A DNA stretch of 64,000 nt from IMCC45349 sp047219225 (GTDB lineage Bacteria > Bacteroidota > Bacteroidia > Flavobacteriales > Flavobacteriaceae): contig NZ_CP178208.1 in the NCBI RefSeq assembly GCF_047219225.1, positions 2,976,001 through 3,040,000 on the forward strand, given 5' to 3'. Every line of letters starts with the position of its first letter. Positions within the stretch are counted from its first letter, which is position 1. Position numbers and translations under genes: made by a program. Shown here piece by piece: positions 25,469 to 35,537 of the stretch. Below the pieces are notes generated by a model. It saw nothing but the letters and a program-made list of their open reading frames with translations, searched no databases and was not told the origin of the DNA.

Positions 25469-28400
25469 ATGTTTATGAACAATTTTACCAAAAGTAGTTG
25501 GATGTCATTTTGGCACTCAATTACTAATTTAACTTGTTGTAGCATTGGTTTTAGGGCTATTAGGGCAGTTAACATGAAGGCAGTATTGCTTCTCATGTTT
25601 TTCTCGTTTAGCGTAGGGTCAATGTTTGCACAAACATCTTCGGTAGAAAGGAGTACCTTTTACGAAGTATGTATCGACGAACGTCCTTCTGGATTTACAG
25701 AAGAAGAAGTTGCTTTTCTTTATGCTAGTCAGTGTGAAGGAAATGACATTAATGTCATAATCTCTGAAAACCTACAAGGTAATGATTGTGGATGGCAATC
25801 CATTTACACTTATCAAGTAATTTGTGGTGATTTAGATGTTGAATTTAAAGTAACTTACGAAGGTGGGGATACTACTGCACCAAAAGCTTTAGATCCAAAT
25901 GCAATTCCATCTGGTGGAGAGGATATGAACCTTTGTTTTGAAAACATTCCTGAAGGTCCAACGGAAGCAGAAATAGCTGCTTTATATGAGGATGATTGTG
26001 GAGCAGTAAACGTTGTTAAATCTGGTGATCCAGTTGGTACAGATTGTGAGTGGTCAGTAACTTATACTTATGCAATTGTAGATGATTGTGGTAATTATGC
26101 TGACTCAGTAAATATTACTTATTCTGGTGGAGATACTTTAGCTCCAGAATTAGCAAAAAATGCAGTTTTACCAGTTGGTGAATCTGGATTAAATGTATGT
26201 TATGATGAGCATCCTGACGGACCTTCTGCTGAAGAAGTTGCTGCGTTGTTTACTGATGTTTGTGGTAATGTTAATGTTACAAAAACACCTGCATTTAAAG
26301 GTACTGATTGTGGATGGAAAGGATTTGTTACTTATACAATCGAAGATGATTGTGGTAATAGAGCTGATGATATAGTACTTCATTTTTCAGGAGCAGATAC
26401 TGAAGATCCAGTATTTGTTGAATTACCTGGAGATATAACAGTATCATGTATTGATGATATTCCTGCTGATAAAGATGGTTTAGAATTTACAGATAATTGT
26501 ACTGAAGGTGATAAAGGATTATATGCACTTTCTGAAGATGATTATACTAATTTAGGATTAGCTTGTGAAGGTGGATATGTAATTAGAACTTGGACTGCTA
26601 CTGACGATTGCGGTAATTCAACATCTCATAGTATTACAATTACAGTTTTACCAGCACCACCTGCTGAGTTTGCTGTACCTCAAGATTATACAATTAATTG
26701 TGATGATTTAAGTACTTTCCAAGCACAGTCATTATCATATAGTAATGGTGTGTCTGCTGGAGCTTGTGCTATAAATGGAGAAGTACAAGGAACTCCTGAT
26801 GCTTTTGAAGGAAGCTGTGGAGAGTTTTTAGTACACTACCAATATGCAGATGAGTGTGGGAGAACTATTGAGGCAACTCAAACTGTTACTGTAGAAGATA
26901 ATACACCTCCAGTAATTGAGCCAGGTAAAAATGAAGAAGCTGAATGTGATGGTCTTGGTAATGTAGATGAGTACCAAGCGTACTTAGATAGTAATGGTGG
27001 AGCAACTGCTACTGATAACTGTGGTAATGTTACTTGGTCTTATACTGTAATAGAAGAAGATAATTGTGGTCTTTCTGTAAGATATTTTGTTGATTTTATT
27101 GCAACTGATGATTGTGGAAACTCTTCTGTATGGAAAGGTACTTTTGATGTAGAAGATAATACAGCACCAGAATTAGAAGATGCAATGGACATGACTGTAG
27201 AATGTGATGGTCAAGGTAACTTAGCACAATTAAATGCTTGGTTAGAATCTAATGGTGGTGCTACAGGAGAAGATGCTTGTAGTGACTTTACTTGGTCTCA
27301 TAATTTTGAAGCATTATCTGATGATTGTGGAGCAACTGGTTCGGTAACTGTAGAATTTACAGCTACTGATGAATGTGGTAATGTTGCTTCAACATCTGCT
27401 ACATTTACAATTGAAGATACTGAAGGTCCAGAAATAGAAGATGCTATGGATATGACAGTTGATTGTGATGGTCAAGGAAATGGTGCTGAGTTAGAAGCTT
27501 GGTTAGAATCAAATGGTGGAGCTACAGCTGAAGATATTTGTAGTGATGTAACTTGGTCTAACAATTTTGATGGATTATCTGATGATTGTGGAGCAACAGG
27601 TTCTGCTACTGTAGAATTTACAGCTACTGATGATTGTGGTAACACTTCTAAAACTACTGCAACATTTACTATTCAAGATGTAGATAGTCCTCCTATCACA
27701 AACTCTGCACAAGATATGACAGTTGAGTGTGATGGTACTGGAAATGTTGATGCTTACCAAGCTTGGTTAGCTGATAATGGTGGAGCAGAAGCTTATGACA
27801 ATTGTTCAGAAGTAACTTGGTCTTATGTAGAGCAAAGTTCTACTGATGATTGTGGATTAACAAGCTCTGTAACTGTATTGTTTACAGTAACAGACGATTG
27901 TGGATTAAGCTCTTCAACTGCTGCTACTTTCTATATTGAAGATACAACTCCTCCTTCTTTGGAGCCTGCTAAAGACGTAACTGTTGAATGTGGAGAGTAT
28001 AACAATAGCGATGTAAATAGACAAACACCTTCATCAATTGATGATTGGTTAAATAATAATGGAGAAGCAACTGCAGGAGATTTATGTGGTAATGTAACTT
28101 GGTCTAATGACTTTGATGGATTATCAGACGATTGTGGTGAAACAGGTTCAGCTACAGTAACATTTACTGCTACTGATGACTGTGGAAATAGTGCTTCTAC
28201 TACTGCTACTTATACAATAGTTGATACTACAGCTCCTTCTATAGATGTTTATCCTAGTGATTTAACTGTAGAGTGTGATGGTGCTGGAAATCAAGCAGAT
28301 TTAGATGGATGGTTAGCTTCATTTGCTGGAGCAAGTGGTTCTGATATTTGTGGTGATGTAACATGGTCTCATAATTTTGATGGATTATCAGACGATTGTG

Positions 28401-31400
28401 GAGCTACAGGTTCTGCAACAGTAGAGTTTACTGTAACTGATGAATGTGGAAACGATTCTAAAGCTTCTGCTACATTTACAATTGTAGATACAACTGATCC
28501 TGAAATAGAGGATGCTATGGATATGACAGTTGAATGTGACGGTCAAGGAAACTTAGCTCAGTTAAATGCTTGGTTAGAGTCGAATGGTGGTGCAACTGCT
28601 GAAGATATTTGTAGTGATGTATCTTGGTCTAATAACTTCGAAGCTTTATCAGATGATTGTGGAGCTACAGGTTCTGTAACTGTTGAGTTTACAGCTTATG
28701 ATGATTGTGAAAACTCTTCAAAAACTACAGCTACATTTACAATTGTAGATACAACTGACCCAGACATTGACACATCTGCAAAAGATGAAACTGTTGAATG
28801 TGATGGTAAAGGAAATATTGAGCAGTTAAATGCTTGGTTAGAGTCAAATGGAGGTGCTTATGCTTCTGATGCATGTAGTGAAGTTTATTGGGAGAATAAC
28901 TTTAGTGGTTTAACAGATGATTGTGGAGCTACTGGATCAGCTACTGTAGAGTTTACAGTATATGACGATTGTGGAAATTCTTCTAAAACAACTGCTACAT
29001 TTACAATTGAAGATACTGAAGGACCAATGTTTGAAGTAGAAGCTCAAGATATGACTGTTGAATGTGATGGTCAAGGAAATCAAGCACAATTAGATGCTTG
29101 GTTAGCTTCAAATGGTGGTGCTTATGCATACGATGTTTGTTCTTATGAAGTATCTTGGTCTAATGATTTTAGTGGATTATCAGATGATTGTGGAGCTACA
29201 GGTTCTGCTACAGTAACATTTACTGCTACAGACGATTGTGGAAATGCTTCTACAACAACTGCTACATTTACAATTGAAGATACTAGCAATCCATCAATTG
29301 ATGAGAATGCTCAAAATATGACTGTAGAATGTGATGGCGCTGGTAATCAAGCTGAATTAGATGCTTGGTTAGCTAACAATGGTGGAGCAATTGCTTCTGA
29401 CCTTTGTGGTGGTGTTACTTGGTCTAATGACTTTGAAGGCTTAACAGATGAATGTGGAGCAACTGGTTCTGCATCTGTAGTATTTACTGCTATGGACGAG
29501 TGTGGAAACACATCTAAGACATCTGCAACATTTACTATTGAAGATACAACTAATCCAACAATCGATACTCCTGCTGGAGATATGACAGTAGAGTGTGATG
29601 GTGCTGGAAATCAAGCACAACTTGACGCTTGGTTAGCATCTTTTGGTGGAGCTGCTGCTTCTGACCAATGTGGAGATGTAACATGGTCTTATAATTGTGG
29701 GCATAATGGTGGTGAACAAGGAGAGCCAGAATATGTTGGTTCATTCTATATACATGATGGAGAACATTGGACAACAAATCCAGCAGTTTATAATGCTAAA
29801 GAAGCTGCTGCATTAATATTTGGAGGTTCACCTTCTGAGTATGTAACATCTACTGATGCAAACTCAATAAATCATATGGCATGGATAGATACTGTTTATG
29901 TTGGTTGTTCTCAAGGTGCTGAAGATTACTCTTTAGATACTAATGCGCCAGGTTATCTAGATGAAGGCGGAGTTGCGCCTTTCTCAACATCAGCTTATGT
30001 TAATGATAATTGTCCTTATGATGAAGCTGCTCATTTAACATATGTTTGGAGAGTAAGTACTGATGGAAATGTAAGTGACATATGTGAATTATCTGACGAA
30101 TGTGGAGCAACAGGTTCTGTAACAGTTAATTTTGTTGCTACAGACGATTGTGGAAATGCTTCTACAACTACAGCTACATTTACTATAGAGGATACTACTG
30201 CACCAAGTATAGATACATCTGCTAAAGATGAAACTGTTGAGTGTGATGGTGATGGAAATCAAGCACAACTTGAAGCTTGGTTAGCTTCTAACGGAGGTGC
30301 TTTTGCATCTGATGCTTGTGGTGATGTAGAGTGGTCTAATAACTATGAAGCATTATCAGATGACTGTGGAGCTACAGGTTCTGCTACAGTAGAGTTTACT
30401 GCTACTGATGATTGTGGTAATTCTTCTAAAACTACTGCGACGTTTACAATAGTTGATACAACAGATCCTTCAATTGATGTTGAAGCTCAAGATGAAACTG
30501 TTGAATGTAGTACAATTAGTAGCGATGGTAATTGCTCTTATACTATCCAACTTGCTGATACATTTGGTGATGGATGGAATGGAAATACATTAGACGTACT
30601 AGTTGACGGTAATGTTGTGTTAGATGATATTACATTAGATAACGGTTCATTAGGTGATATGATTTCTTTCCCAGTTTCTGATGGAGCTGTTATTTCTACA
30701 GTATTCACTGATTGTGGAGGTAATTTCTGTTATGTTGGAGAAACATCATATACAATTTATGATACTGAAGGTGTTGGAACACTTAGAGAAGATGGAGCAA
30801 ATGTAGAATCTTTAGTGGCTGTTTGTCCTATTGTAATGAGTTCTGATGATATGTTTGCTGCTTGGTTAGCAAATAATGGAGGTGCTGTTGCATCTGACTT
30901 ATGTGGAAATGTAACATGGTCTAATAATTCTCAAGGATTATCAGATGATTGTGGAGCTACAGGTTCTGAAACTGTAGAGTTTACTGCTACTGATGATTGT
31001 GGAAATACATCTAAGACAACAGCTACATTTACAGTTGTTGATACTGTTGCACCAACAATTGATGTACAAGCTGAAGATATGACTGTTGAATGTGATGGTC
31101 AAGGAAACCAAGCTGAATTAGCCGATTGGTTAGCATCTTACGGAGGAGCAATGGCTTCAGATGTATGTAGTGATGTAACTTGGTCTCATGATTTTGATGC
31201 ATTATCAGATGATTGTGGAGCTACAGGTTCTGCAACAGTAACATTTACTGCTACTGATGATTGTGGAAATGCTTCTACAACTACAGCTACATTTACAATT
31301 GAAGATTTAACTGATCCAACTATCGATCAAGATGCTTCAGACATGACAGTAGAATGTGATGGTGCTGGTAATCAAGCACAATTAGATGCATGGTTAGCTT

Positions 31401-34400
31401 CTAGTGGTGGTGCTTTAGCTTCTGATATTTGTGCTGGTGTAACTTGGTCTCATAATTTTGAAGGATTATCAGATGATTGTGGAGCTACAGGTTCTGCTAC
31501 AGTAGTATTTACTGCTACTGATGAGTGTGGTAACTATGCAATGACAACTGCTATATTTACAATTGTAGATACAACTGCACCTAGTATTGATACTGTTGCT
31601 AAAGATGAGGTAGTAGAATGTGATGGTGAAGGAAATCAAGCTGAGTTAGAAGCTTGGTTAGCTAATAATGGTGGAGCAATGGCTTCTGATGAATGTAGTG
31701 ATGTTACTTGGTCTTACTATTGTGGTGAGGGTAATGTATCTGGAACTGCTTCTGCTTCAGGAACTGGTTTTGAAATATTAGATAATCAAACGATGTCGTC
31801 TACGGCTGAAATCACTGGTGTACCAGATGGCGCTTCTTTAGATGATGCTAATGTTGAAATTTCTATTACTCATACTTGGGGAGGAGATTTAAATATCTTA
31901 TTAACTGCTCCTACAGGTGAGTCAATTGATTTAATTAGTGAAAATGAGTCTAATGGAAATGATGATCTTACAAATACTACTATAACATTCTCTGATGCTG
32001 GAGCTTATTTTGCTGACACTGAATTAGATGGGTGTGAAGGTGTAGACAATGTTTGTTCTGTTATTCCTAATGATGGAAGTTATTTATTTGCTAATTTATT
32101 AGCTGATATGATGACAAATGGATCAAGTCCTAATGGAGATTGGACATTAAGTATCTTTGATGATGCTGGTGGAGATCAAGGAGAATTATTAGGATGGTCT
32201 ATTGATATAGATTATAGTGTTGAAAGTGATGATGTTTGTGAATTATCAGATGAATGTGGAGCTACAGGTTCTGTAACAGTTAATTTTGTTGCTACAGATG
32301 ATTGTGGAAACAGTACAGAGACAACTGCTACATTTACTATTCAAGATACTGTAGGACCAACAATAGATACTCCTGCTGCTGATTTAACAGTTGAATGTGA
32401 TGGTCAAGGTAACTATACAGATTTAAGTAACTGGTTATATTCTTATGCAGGTGCTGCTGCTTCTGATGATTGTTCAGACGTGACATGGTCTTTCGATTGT
32501 GGATACGATGATGATAATGGTAATAATGCTAGAGGTCAAGAATTATGTGCTTTAACTGATGAATGTGGAGCTACTGGTTCTGTAACAGTTGATTTTATTG
32601 CTACTGATGATTGTGGTAATGAAACAATAACAACTGCAACATTTACAATTGAAGATACTACAGCACCAACTATTGACTATCCAGCAATGGATATGACAGT
32701 AGAGTGTGATGGTCAAGGTAATGTTGATCAATTAAATGCGTGGTTAGCTTCTCAAGGAGGTGCTTATGCATACGATCAATGTGGAAGTGTTTCTTGGTCT
32801 GATAACTTCACAGGATTATCTGATGATTGTGGAGAGACTGGATCTGCGACTGTAGAGTTTACTGTTTCTGATGAATGTGGTAACACATCTAAAACTACAG
32901 CAACATTTACTATAGAGGATACAACTCCTCCAAGTATAGATACATCTGCTAAAGATGAAACTGTAGAATGTGATGGAAATGGTAATATAGCTGAATTAGA
33001 AGCTTGGTTAGCTTCAAATGGAGGAGCATATGCATCAGACATTTGTAGTGGTGTAACTTGGTCTAATAACTTTGATGCATTATCTGATGATTGTGCAGCG
33101 ACAGGGTCTGTTACAGTTGAATTCACAGCTACTGATGATTGTGGAAACGACTCTAAAACTACAGCAACATTTACTATAGAGGATACTATTGCTCCAGTAT
33201 TAACAGGAGTTGTACCTCCAAGTATTAATGATATTGATGCATGTTACGATATGATGCCAGTACCTCCAACAACTGATGAGATTGCTGCATTATTCTATGA
33301 AGCATGTGGAGATGTTGTTGTAAGCTTATTTACTAGTCCAGTTGGTAACGACTGTGGATGGTCTGTAATTCATATTTACTCAGTAGAGGATGAGTGTGGA
33401 AACCCTTATGGTGATGTTAAGGTGTATTACTCTGGTAGTGACCAAACAGCTCCAGTATTATCAGGTGTTCCTGCTGATGTAACATTAGAGTGTAGTGATC
33501 CAGAATTAGAGCCAGCAGAAGTAACTGTTGTAGATACTTGTGATGAAACTGCTAAAGTTGAGTTTAACGAAGTTAGAACTGATGGTGATTGTGATTACAA
33601 TTATACATTAACTAGAACTTGGTCGTCAACTGACGCTTGTGGTAACACAGTAAGTGAAACACAAGTAATAACAGTTCAAGATACTACTGCACCAGAATTA
33701 ACAGGTCAACTTCCTACAGGTGAAAACCAAATTGACATGTGTTTCCCTGAAGGAGAAGATTTATACAACTTAATTTATAGCGACGAATATATTGCAAGTT
33801 TATATGCTGATAACTGTGGTGATGTAATAGTAACTCATGAAGTTAATATTAATGGTGACGATTGTAAGTGGATACTTGACGTTGCTTATACTATTAGTGA
33901 TGAGTGTGGTAACTATGCAAACGAAGTGAAGTTATGGTATCATGGAGGTGACTTTAGCGCACCAGTATTGAACGATGTTTGTAGTAACGAAACTATGACA
34001 TTATATACTAGTCAGGGTGCTATGTGTCCATCTGATGCAGATATTACATTAAACTTAGGTGATACTATAGGAATCTATGATTCTTGGAATGTTGCTGGTC
34101 TTAAGACATCTGACTTAGGAGGATTAGAGCCTTGTTTTTCTGATAACTGTACTTCTAAAGAAGACTTAATGTTTACTGTAGTTGATAAGTTTGAAGATAA
34201 CTCTAGCTGTCCAGCTATATTATCTGTAACATTTGATGTATCTGATCTTTGTGGTAATGTTTACGAAGGATTTGTATGTACATTTGTTGTAATTGATGAT
34301 GAGGCACCAATAGTAGATTGTCCAGAAGATATGGATTTAGGAATAAATCCTACAATAGATGTTGCTACTGGAGTTCCTTATGGATTAGCTGATAAAGCTC

Positions 34401-35263
34401 CTTACACAGACAACTGTGATCCAGAAGGTATGACTTTTGATTATACAGATAATTTAACTTCAGAAGTTGGACAAGGAGGTAATGCAGATGTAATGGTATT
34501 CTCAACAAGTTGGTGGGTAATAACATTAACTCATACAGGTTATGACATTAATGGTTATGCAACTTATGCAGGTGGCATTGATAATAGCCCTGGTGGATAC
34601 TATACTTACACATTACTATATGATATGAATGACGGTAGATGGGAATTAGCTGAGTATTTTGATTATGGAGCTACTTATAATTATGATGTGTATACAAGTG
34701 ATGTAGATACATATAATCCATCTTGTGATATTAATGATTATGTTGAAGGTTATGATTTCCCTGATAATTTCTTATCATGTGATACTAATGGAGGTTATGA
34801 TATGACTAATTATACTTTAGTTAGAACATTTACTGCAACTGATGCTTGTGGAAATGTAGGTGAGTGTAGTGTTACTTATACTTGGTCTGAAGGATATGAT
34901 TATCAAGTACCTCAAGCTGATAATGTTGGAAACGATATTGGATACGGTACAGTATTACCAGAGGATGAAACTGCTAGACAATCTCAAGTTGAGCTAGACT
35001 TTACTGCTTATCCAGTACCATTTGACAAGGAAGTAACTATTAGTTACAACTTCGATTTCGATACTGATGTTAAAGTTGAGGTTTATGATACTAAGGGTCT
35101 ATTAGTAATGACTAATACAAATAATAATTACACTAGAGGAACTAAAGGTAAGACTAAGCTAGATTTATCTAGAGGAGCTGATCAGTTATTCTATGTAACA
35201 GTAACAACGAGTCAAGGTTCGGTTACTAAGAAAATTGTATCGTCAACACTTAAAAGACGTTAA
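25469..35263 (+). CDS. Giant secreted HYR-like repeat protein with type IX secretion sorting domain
   Basis: This 3264-residue, strongly acidic, Cys-rich protein has a Sec signal ending in SMFAQ. A second ATG at 25574 (residue 36) gives a shorter, more usual signal peptide and may be the real start. Four or more Cys-containing modules of about 80 residues (type B: 'CxDExPxGPTxEEVAALF...DCGW...DDCGN') occupy about 55-330 and recur near the C-terminus. Between them lie 19 type A HYR-like repeats of about 87 residues (about 485-2577) with the pattern DMTVECDGxGN, AWLxSNGGA, LSDDCGATGS, TDDCGN, TATFTIEDT. Several repeats contain inserted domains. The last 85 residues ('AYPVPFDKEVTISYNF', 'VEVYDTKGLLV', 'FYVTVTTSQGSVTKKIV') form a type A T9SS sorting domain. 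An adhesin or surface-layer role is likely but not shown. Confidence 0.93.
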   Translation: MFMNNFTKSSWMSFWHSITNLTCCSIGFRAIRAVNMKAVLLLMFFSFSVGSMFAQTSSVERSTFYEVCIDERPSGFTEEEVAFLYASQCEGNDINVIISENLQGNDCGWQSIYTYQVICGDLDVEFKVTYEGGDTTAPKALDPNAIPSGGEDMNLCFENIPEGPTEAEIAALYEDDCGAVNVVKSGDPVGTDCEWSVTYTYAIVDDCGNYADSVNITYSGGDTLAPELAKNAVLPVGESGLNVCYDEHPDGPSAEEVAALFTDVCGNVNVTKTPAFKGTDCGWKGFVTYTIEDDCGNRADDIVLHFSGADTEDPVFVELPGDITVSCIDDIPADKDGLEFTDNCTEGDKGLYALSEDDYTNLGLACEGGYVIRTWTATDDCGNSTSHSITITVLPAPPAEFAVPQDYTINCDDLSTFQAQSLSYSNGVSAGACAINGEVQGTPDAFEGSCGEFLVHYQYADECGRTIEATQTVTVEDNTPPVIEPGKNEEAECDGLGNVDEYQAYLDSNGGATATDNCGNVTWSYTVIEEDNCGLSVRYFVDFIATDDCGNSSVWKGTFDVEDNTAPELEDAMDMTVECDGQGNLAQLNAWLESNGGATGEDACSDFTWSHNFEALSDDCGATGSVTVEFTATDECGNVASTSATFTIEDTEGPEIEDAMDMTVDCDGQGNGAELEAWLESNGGATAEDICSDVTWSNNFDGLSDDCGATGSATVEFTATDDCGNTSKTTATFTIQDVDSPPITNSAQDMTVECDGTGNVDAYQAWLADNGGAEAYDNCSEVTWSYVEQSSTDDCGLTSSVTVLFTVTDDCGLSSSTAATFYIEDTTPPSLEPAKDVTVECGEYNNSDVNRQTPSSIDDWLNNNGEATAGDLCGNVTWSNDFDGLSDDCGETGSATVTFTATDDCGNSASTTATYTIVDTTAPSIDVYPSDLTVECDGAGNQADLDGWLASFAGASGSDICGDVTWSHNFDGLSDDCGATGSATVEFTVTDECGNDSKASATFTIVDTTDPEIEDAMDMTVECDGQGNLAQLNAWLESNGGATAEDICSDVSWSNNFEALSDDCGATGSVTVEFTAYDDCENSSKTTATFTIVDTTDPDIDTSAKDETVECDGKGNIEQLNAWLESNGGAYASDACSEVYWENNFSGLTDDCGATGSATVEFTVYDDCGNSSKTTATFTIEDTEGPMFEVEAQDMTVECDGQGNQAQLDAWLASNGGAYAYDVCSYEVSWSNDFSGLSDDCGATGSATVTFTATDDCGNASTTTATFTIEDTSNPSIDENAQNMTVECDGAGNQAELDAWLANNGGAIASDLCGGVTWSNDFEGLTDECGATGSASVVFTAMDECGNTSKTSATFTIEDTTNPTIDTPAGDMTVECDGAGNQAQLDAWLASFGGAAASDQCGDVTWSYNCGHNGGEQGEPEYVGSFYIHDGEHWTTNPAVYNAKEAAALIFGGSPSEYVTSTDANSINHMAWIDTVYVGCSQGAEDYSLDTNAPGYLDEGGVAPFSTSAYVNDNCPYDEAAHLTYVWRVSTDGNVSDICELSDECGATGSVTVNFVATDDCGNASTTTATFTIEDTTAPSIDTSAKDETVECDGDGNQAQLEAWLASNGGAFASDACGDVEWSNNYEALSDDCGATGSATVEFTATDDCGNSSKTTATFTIVDTTDPSIDVEAQDETVECSTISSDGNCSYTIQLADTFGDGWNGNTLDVLVDGNVVLDDITLDNGSLGDMISFPVSDGAVISTVFTDCGGNFCYVGETSYTIYDTEGVGTLREDGANVESLVAVCPIVMSSDDMFAAWLANNGGAVASDLCGNVTWSNNSQGLSDDCGATGSETVEFTATDDCGNTSKTTATFTVVDTVAPTIDVQAEDMTVECDGQGNQAELADWLASYGGAMASDVCSDVTWSHDFDALSDDCGATGSATVTFTATDDCGNASTTTATFTIEDLTDPTIDQDASDMTVECDGAGNQAQLDAWLASSGGALASDICAGVTWSHNFEGLSDDCGATGSATVVFTATDECGNYAMTTAIFTIVDTTAPSIDTVAKDEVVECDGEGNQAELEAWLANNGGAMASDECSDVTWSYYCGEGNVSGTASASGTGFEILDNQTMSSTAEITGVPDGASLDDANVEISITHTWGGDLNILLTAPTGESIDLISENESNGNDDLTNTTITFSDAGAYFADTELDGCEGVDNVCSVIPNDGSYLFANLLADMMTNGSSPNGDWTLSIFDDAGGDQGELLGWSIDIDYSVESDDVCELSDECGATGSVTVNFVATDDCGNSTETTATFTIQDTVGPTIDTPAADLTVECDGQGNYTDLSNWLYSYAGAAASDDCSDVTWSFDCGYDDDNGNNARGQELCALTDECGATGSVTVDFIATDDCGNETITTATFTIEDTTAPTIDYPAMDMTVECDGQGNVDQLNAWLASQGGAYAYDQCGSVSWSDNFTGLSDDCGETGSATVEFTVSDECGNTSKTTATFTIEDTTPPSIDTSAKDETVECDGNGNIAELEAWLASNGGAYASDICSGVTWSNNFDALSDDCAATGSVTVEFTATDDCGNDSKTTATFTIEDTIAPVLTGVVPPSINDIDACYDMMPVPPTTDEIAALFYEACGDVVVSLFTSPVGNDCGWSVIHIYSVEDECGNPYGDVKVYYSGSDQTAPVLSGVPADVTLECSDPELEPAEVTVVDTCDETAKVEFNEVRTDGDCDYNYTLTRTWSSTDACGNTVSETQVITVQDTTAPELTGQLPTGENQIDMCFPEGEDLYNLIYSDEYIASLYADNCGDVIVTHEVNINGDDCKWILDVAYTISDECGNYANEVKLWYHGGDFSAPVLNDVCSNETMTLYTSQGAMCPSDADITLNLGDTIGIYDSWNVAGLKTSDLGGLEPCFSDNCTSKEDLMFTVVDKFEDNSSCPAILSVTFDVSDLCGNVYEGFVCTFVVIDDEAPIVDCPEDMDLGINPTIDVATGVPYGLADKAPYTDNCDPEGMTFDYTDNLTSEVGQGGNADVMVFSTSWWVITLTHTGYDINGYATYAGGIDNSPGGYYTYTLLYDMNDGRWELAEYFDYGATYNYDVYTSDVDTYNPSCDINDYVEGYDFPDNFLSCDTNGGYDMTNYTLVRTFTATDACGNVGECSVTYTWSEGYDYQVPQADNVGNDIGYGTVLPEDETARQSQVELDFTAYPVPFDKEVTISYNFDFDTDVKVEVYDTKGLLVMTNTNNNYTRGTKGKTKLDLSRGADQLFYVTVTTSQGSVTKKIVSSTLKRR
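29697..30085 (+). other. Insertion of about 130 residues inside repeat unit 11
   Basis: The repeat is interrupted after 'DVTWSYNCG' and resumes at 'DICELSDECGATGS'. The inserted segment (start 'HNGGEQGEPEYVGSFYIHDG') contains three further cysteines and has no family I recognise. The two ends of the insertion carry cysteines that uninterrupted units lack. Confidence 0.75.
30513..30850 (+). other. Domain of GDGWNG type inserted in repeat unit 13
   Basis: After 'DETVEC' the unit is interrupted by a segment with 'CSYTIQLADTFGDGWNGNTL' and 'DCGGNFCYVGETSYTIYDTE', then resumes at 'DMFAAWLANNGGAVASD'. This beta-rich module with the GDGWNG motif occurs repeatedly in secreted Bacteroidota proteins; its ligand is unknown. 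Confidence 0.75.
31728..32228 (+). other. P-type (proprotein convertase P-like) domain inserted in repeat unit 16
   Basis: The unit breaks after 'DVTWSYYCG' and resumes at 'DDVCELSDECGATGS'. Inside lies a P/homo B-type jelly-roll domain, recognised by 'DDANVEISITHTWGGDLNIL', 'LLTAPTGESIDLIS', 'NGDWTLSIFDDAGGDQGEL' and 'LGWSIDIDYS'. Such domains usually accompany proteases but here there is no catalytic domain. Confidence 0.85.
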
Positions 35264-35302
35264 TAATCATATGAATTGATTTAATTCAATTCTTTAAAAA
35301 AG

Positions 35303-35337
35303 AAAGCAGTCATTGAAAAATGACTGCTTTTTTTGTT
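35303..35337 (+). terminator. Intrinsic terminator of the giant repeat protein gene
   Basis: A 10 bp stem, AAAGCAGTCA / TGACTGCTTT, is followed by a run of seven T, 40 bases after the stop codon. Confidence 0.92.
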
Positions 35338-35371
35338 TTAATAGTCTAAAGAAATAGTATAGTAAGTATAA

Positions 35372-35391
35372 TTGTTTATTATAATAAACAA
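35372..35391. repeat. Perfect 20 bp palindrome
   Basis: TTGTTTATTATAATAAACAA is a perfect inverted repeat without a spacer, in the noncoding stretch between two convergent genes. No T-run follows. It could be a dimer-binding operator or chance in AT-rich DNA. Confidence 0.45.
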
Positions 35392-35537
35392 GAAAATGTA
35401 ATTGTATTAGAATTAAAGAGATTCTATAATACTTTAATTAATTGGTATTAAAGAATGTTACTGTGTTTGTGGACTTATTAGATAGTACTATTATTTTATA
35501 AGGTTATTAATTTTATTGGTTTAAAATAGAGGAGTTT

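Larger units (their letters stand above)
26923..33200 (+). repeat. Coding tandem repeats: 19 HYR-like units of about 260 bp
   Basis: Nineteen in-frame units of about 87 codons follow one another. Each normally carries four cysteines: VEC, DxC before the WS motif, DDCGATGS and DDCGN. Units 2 and 7 are nearly identical over their first halves, which points to block duplication. Unit 5 has an expanded first loop. Units 11, 13, 16 and 17 hold insertions. Confidence 0.92.

Noticed and set aside
26900..33200. Many regularly spaced direct repeats, reminiscent of a CRISPR array or satellite
   Set aside because: The repeats are about 260 bp, in frame, differ mainly at synonymous sites and lie inside one open reading frame. 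No cas genes are present. They are protein repeats.
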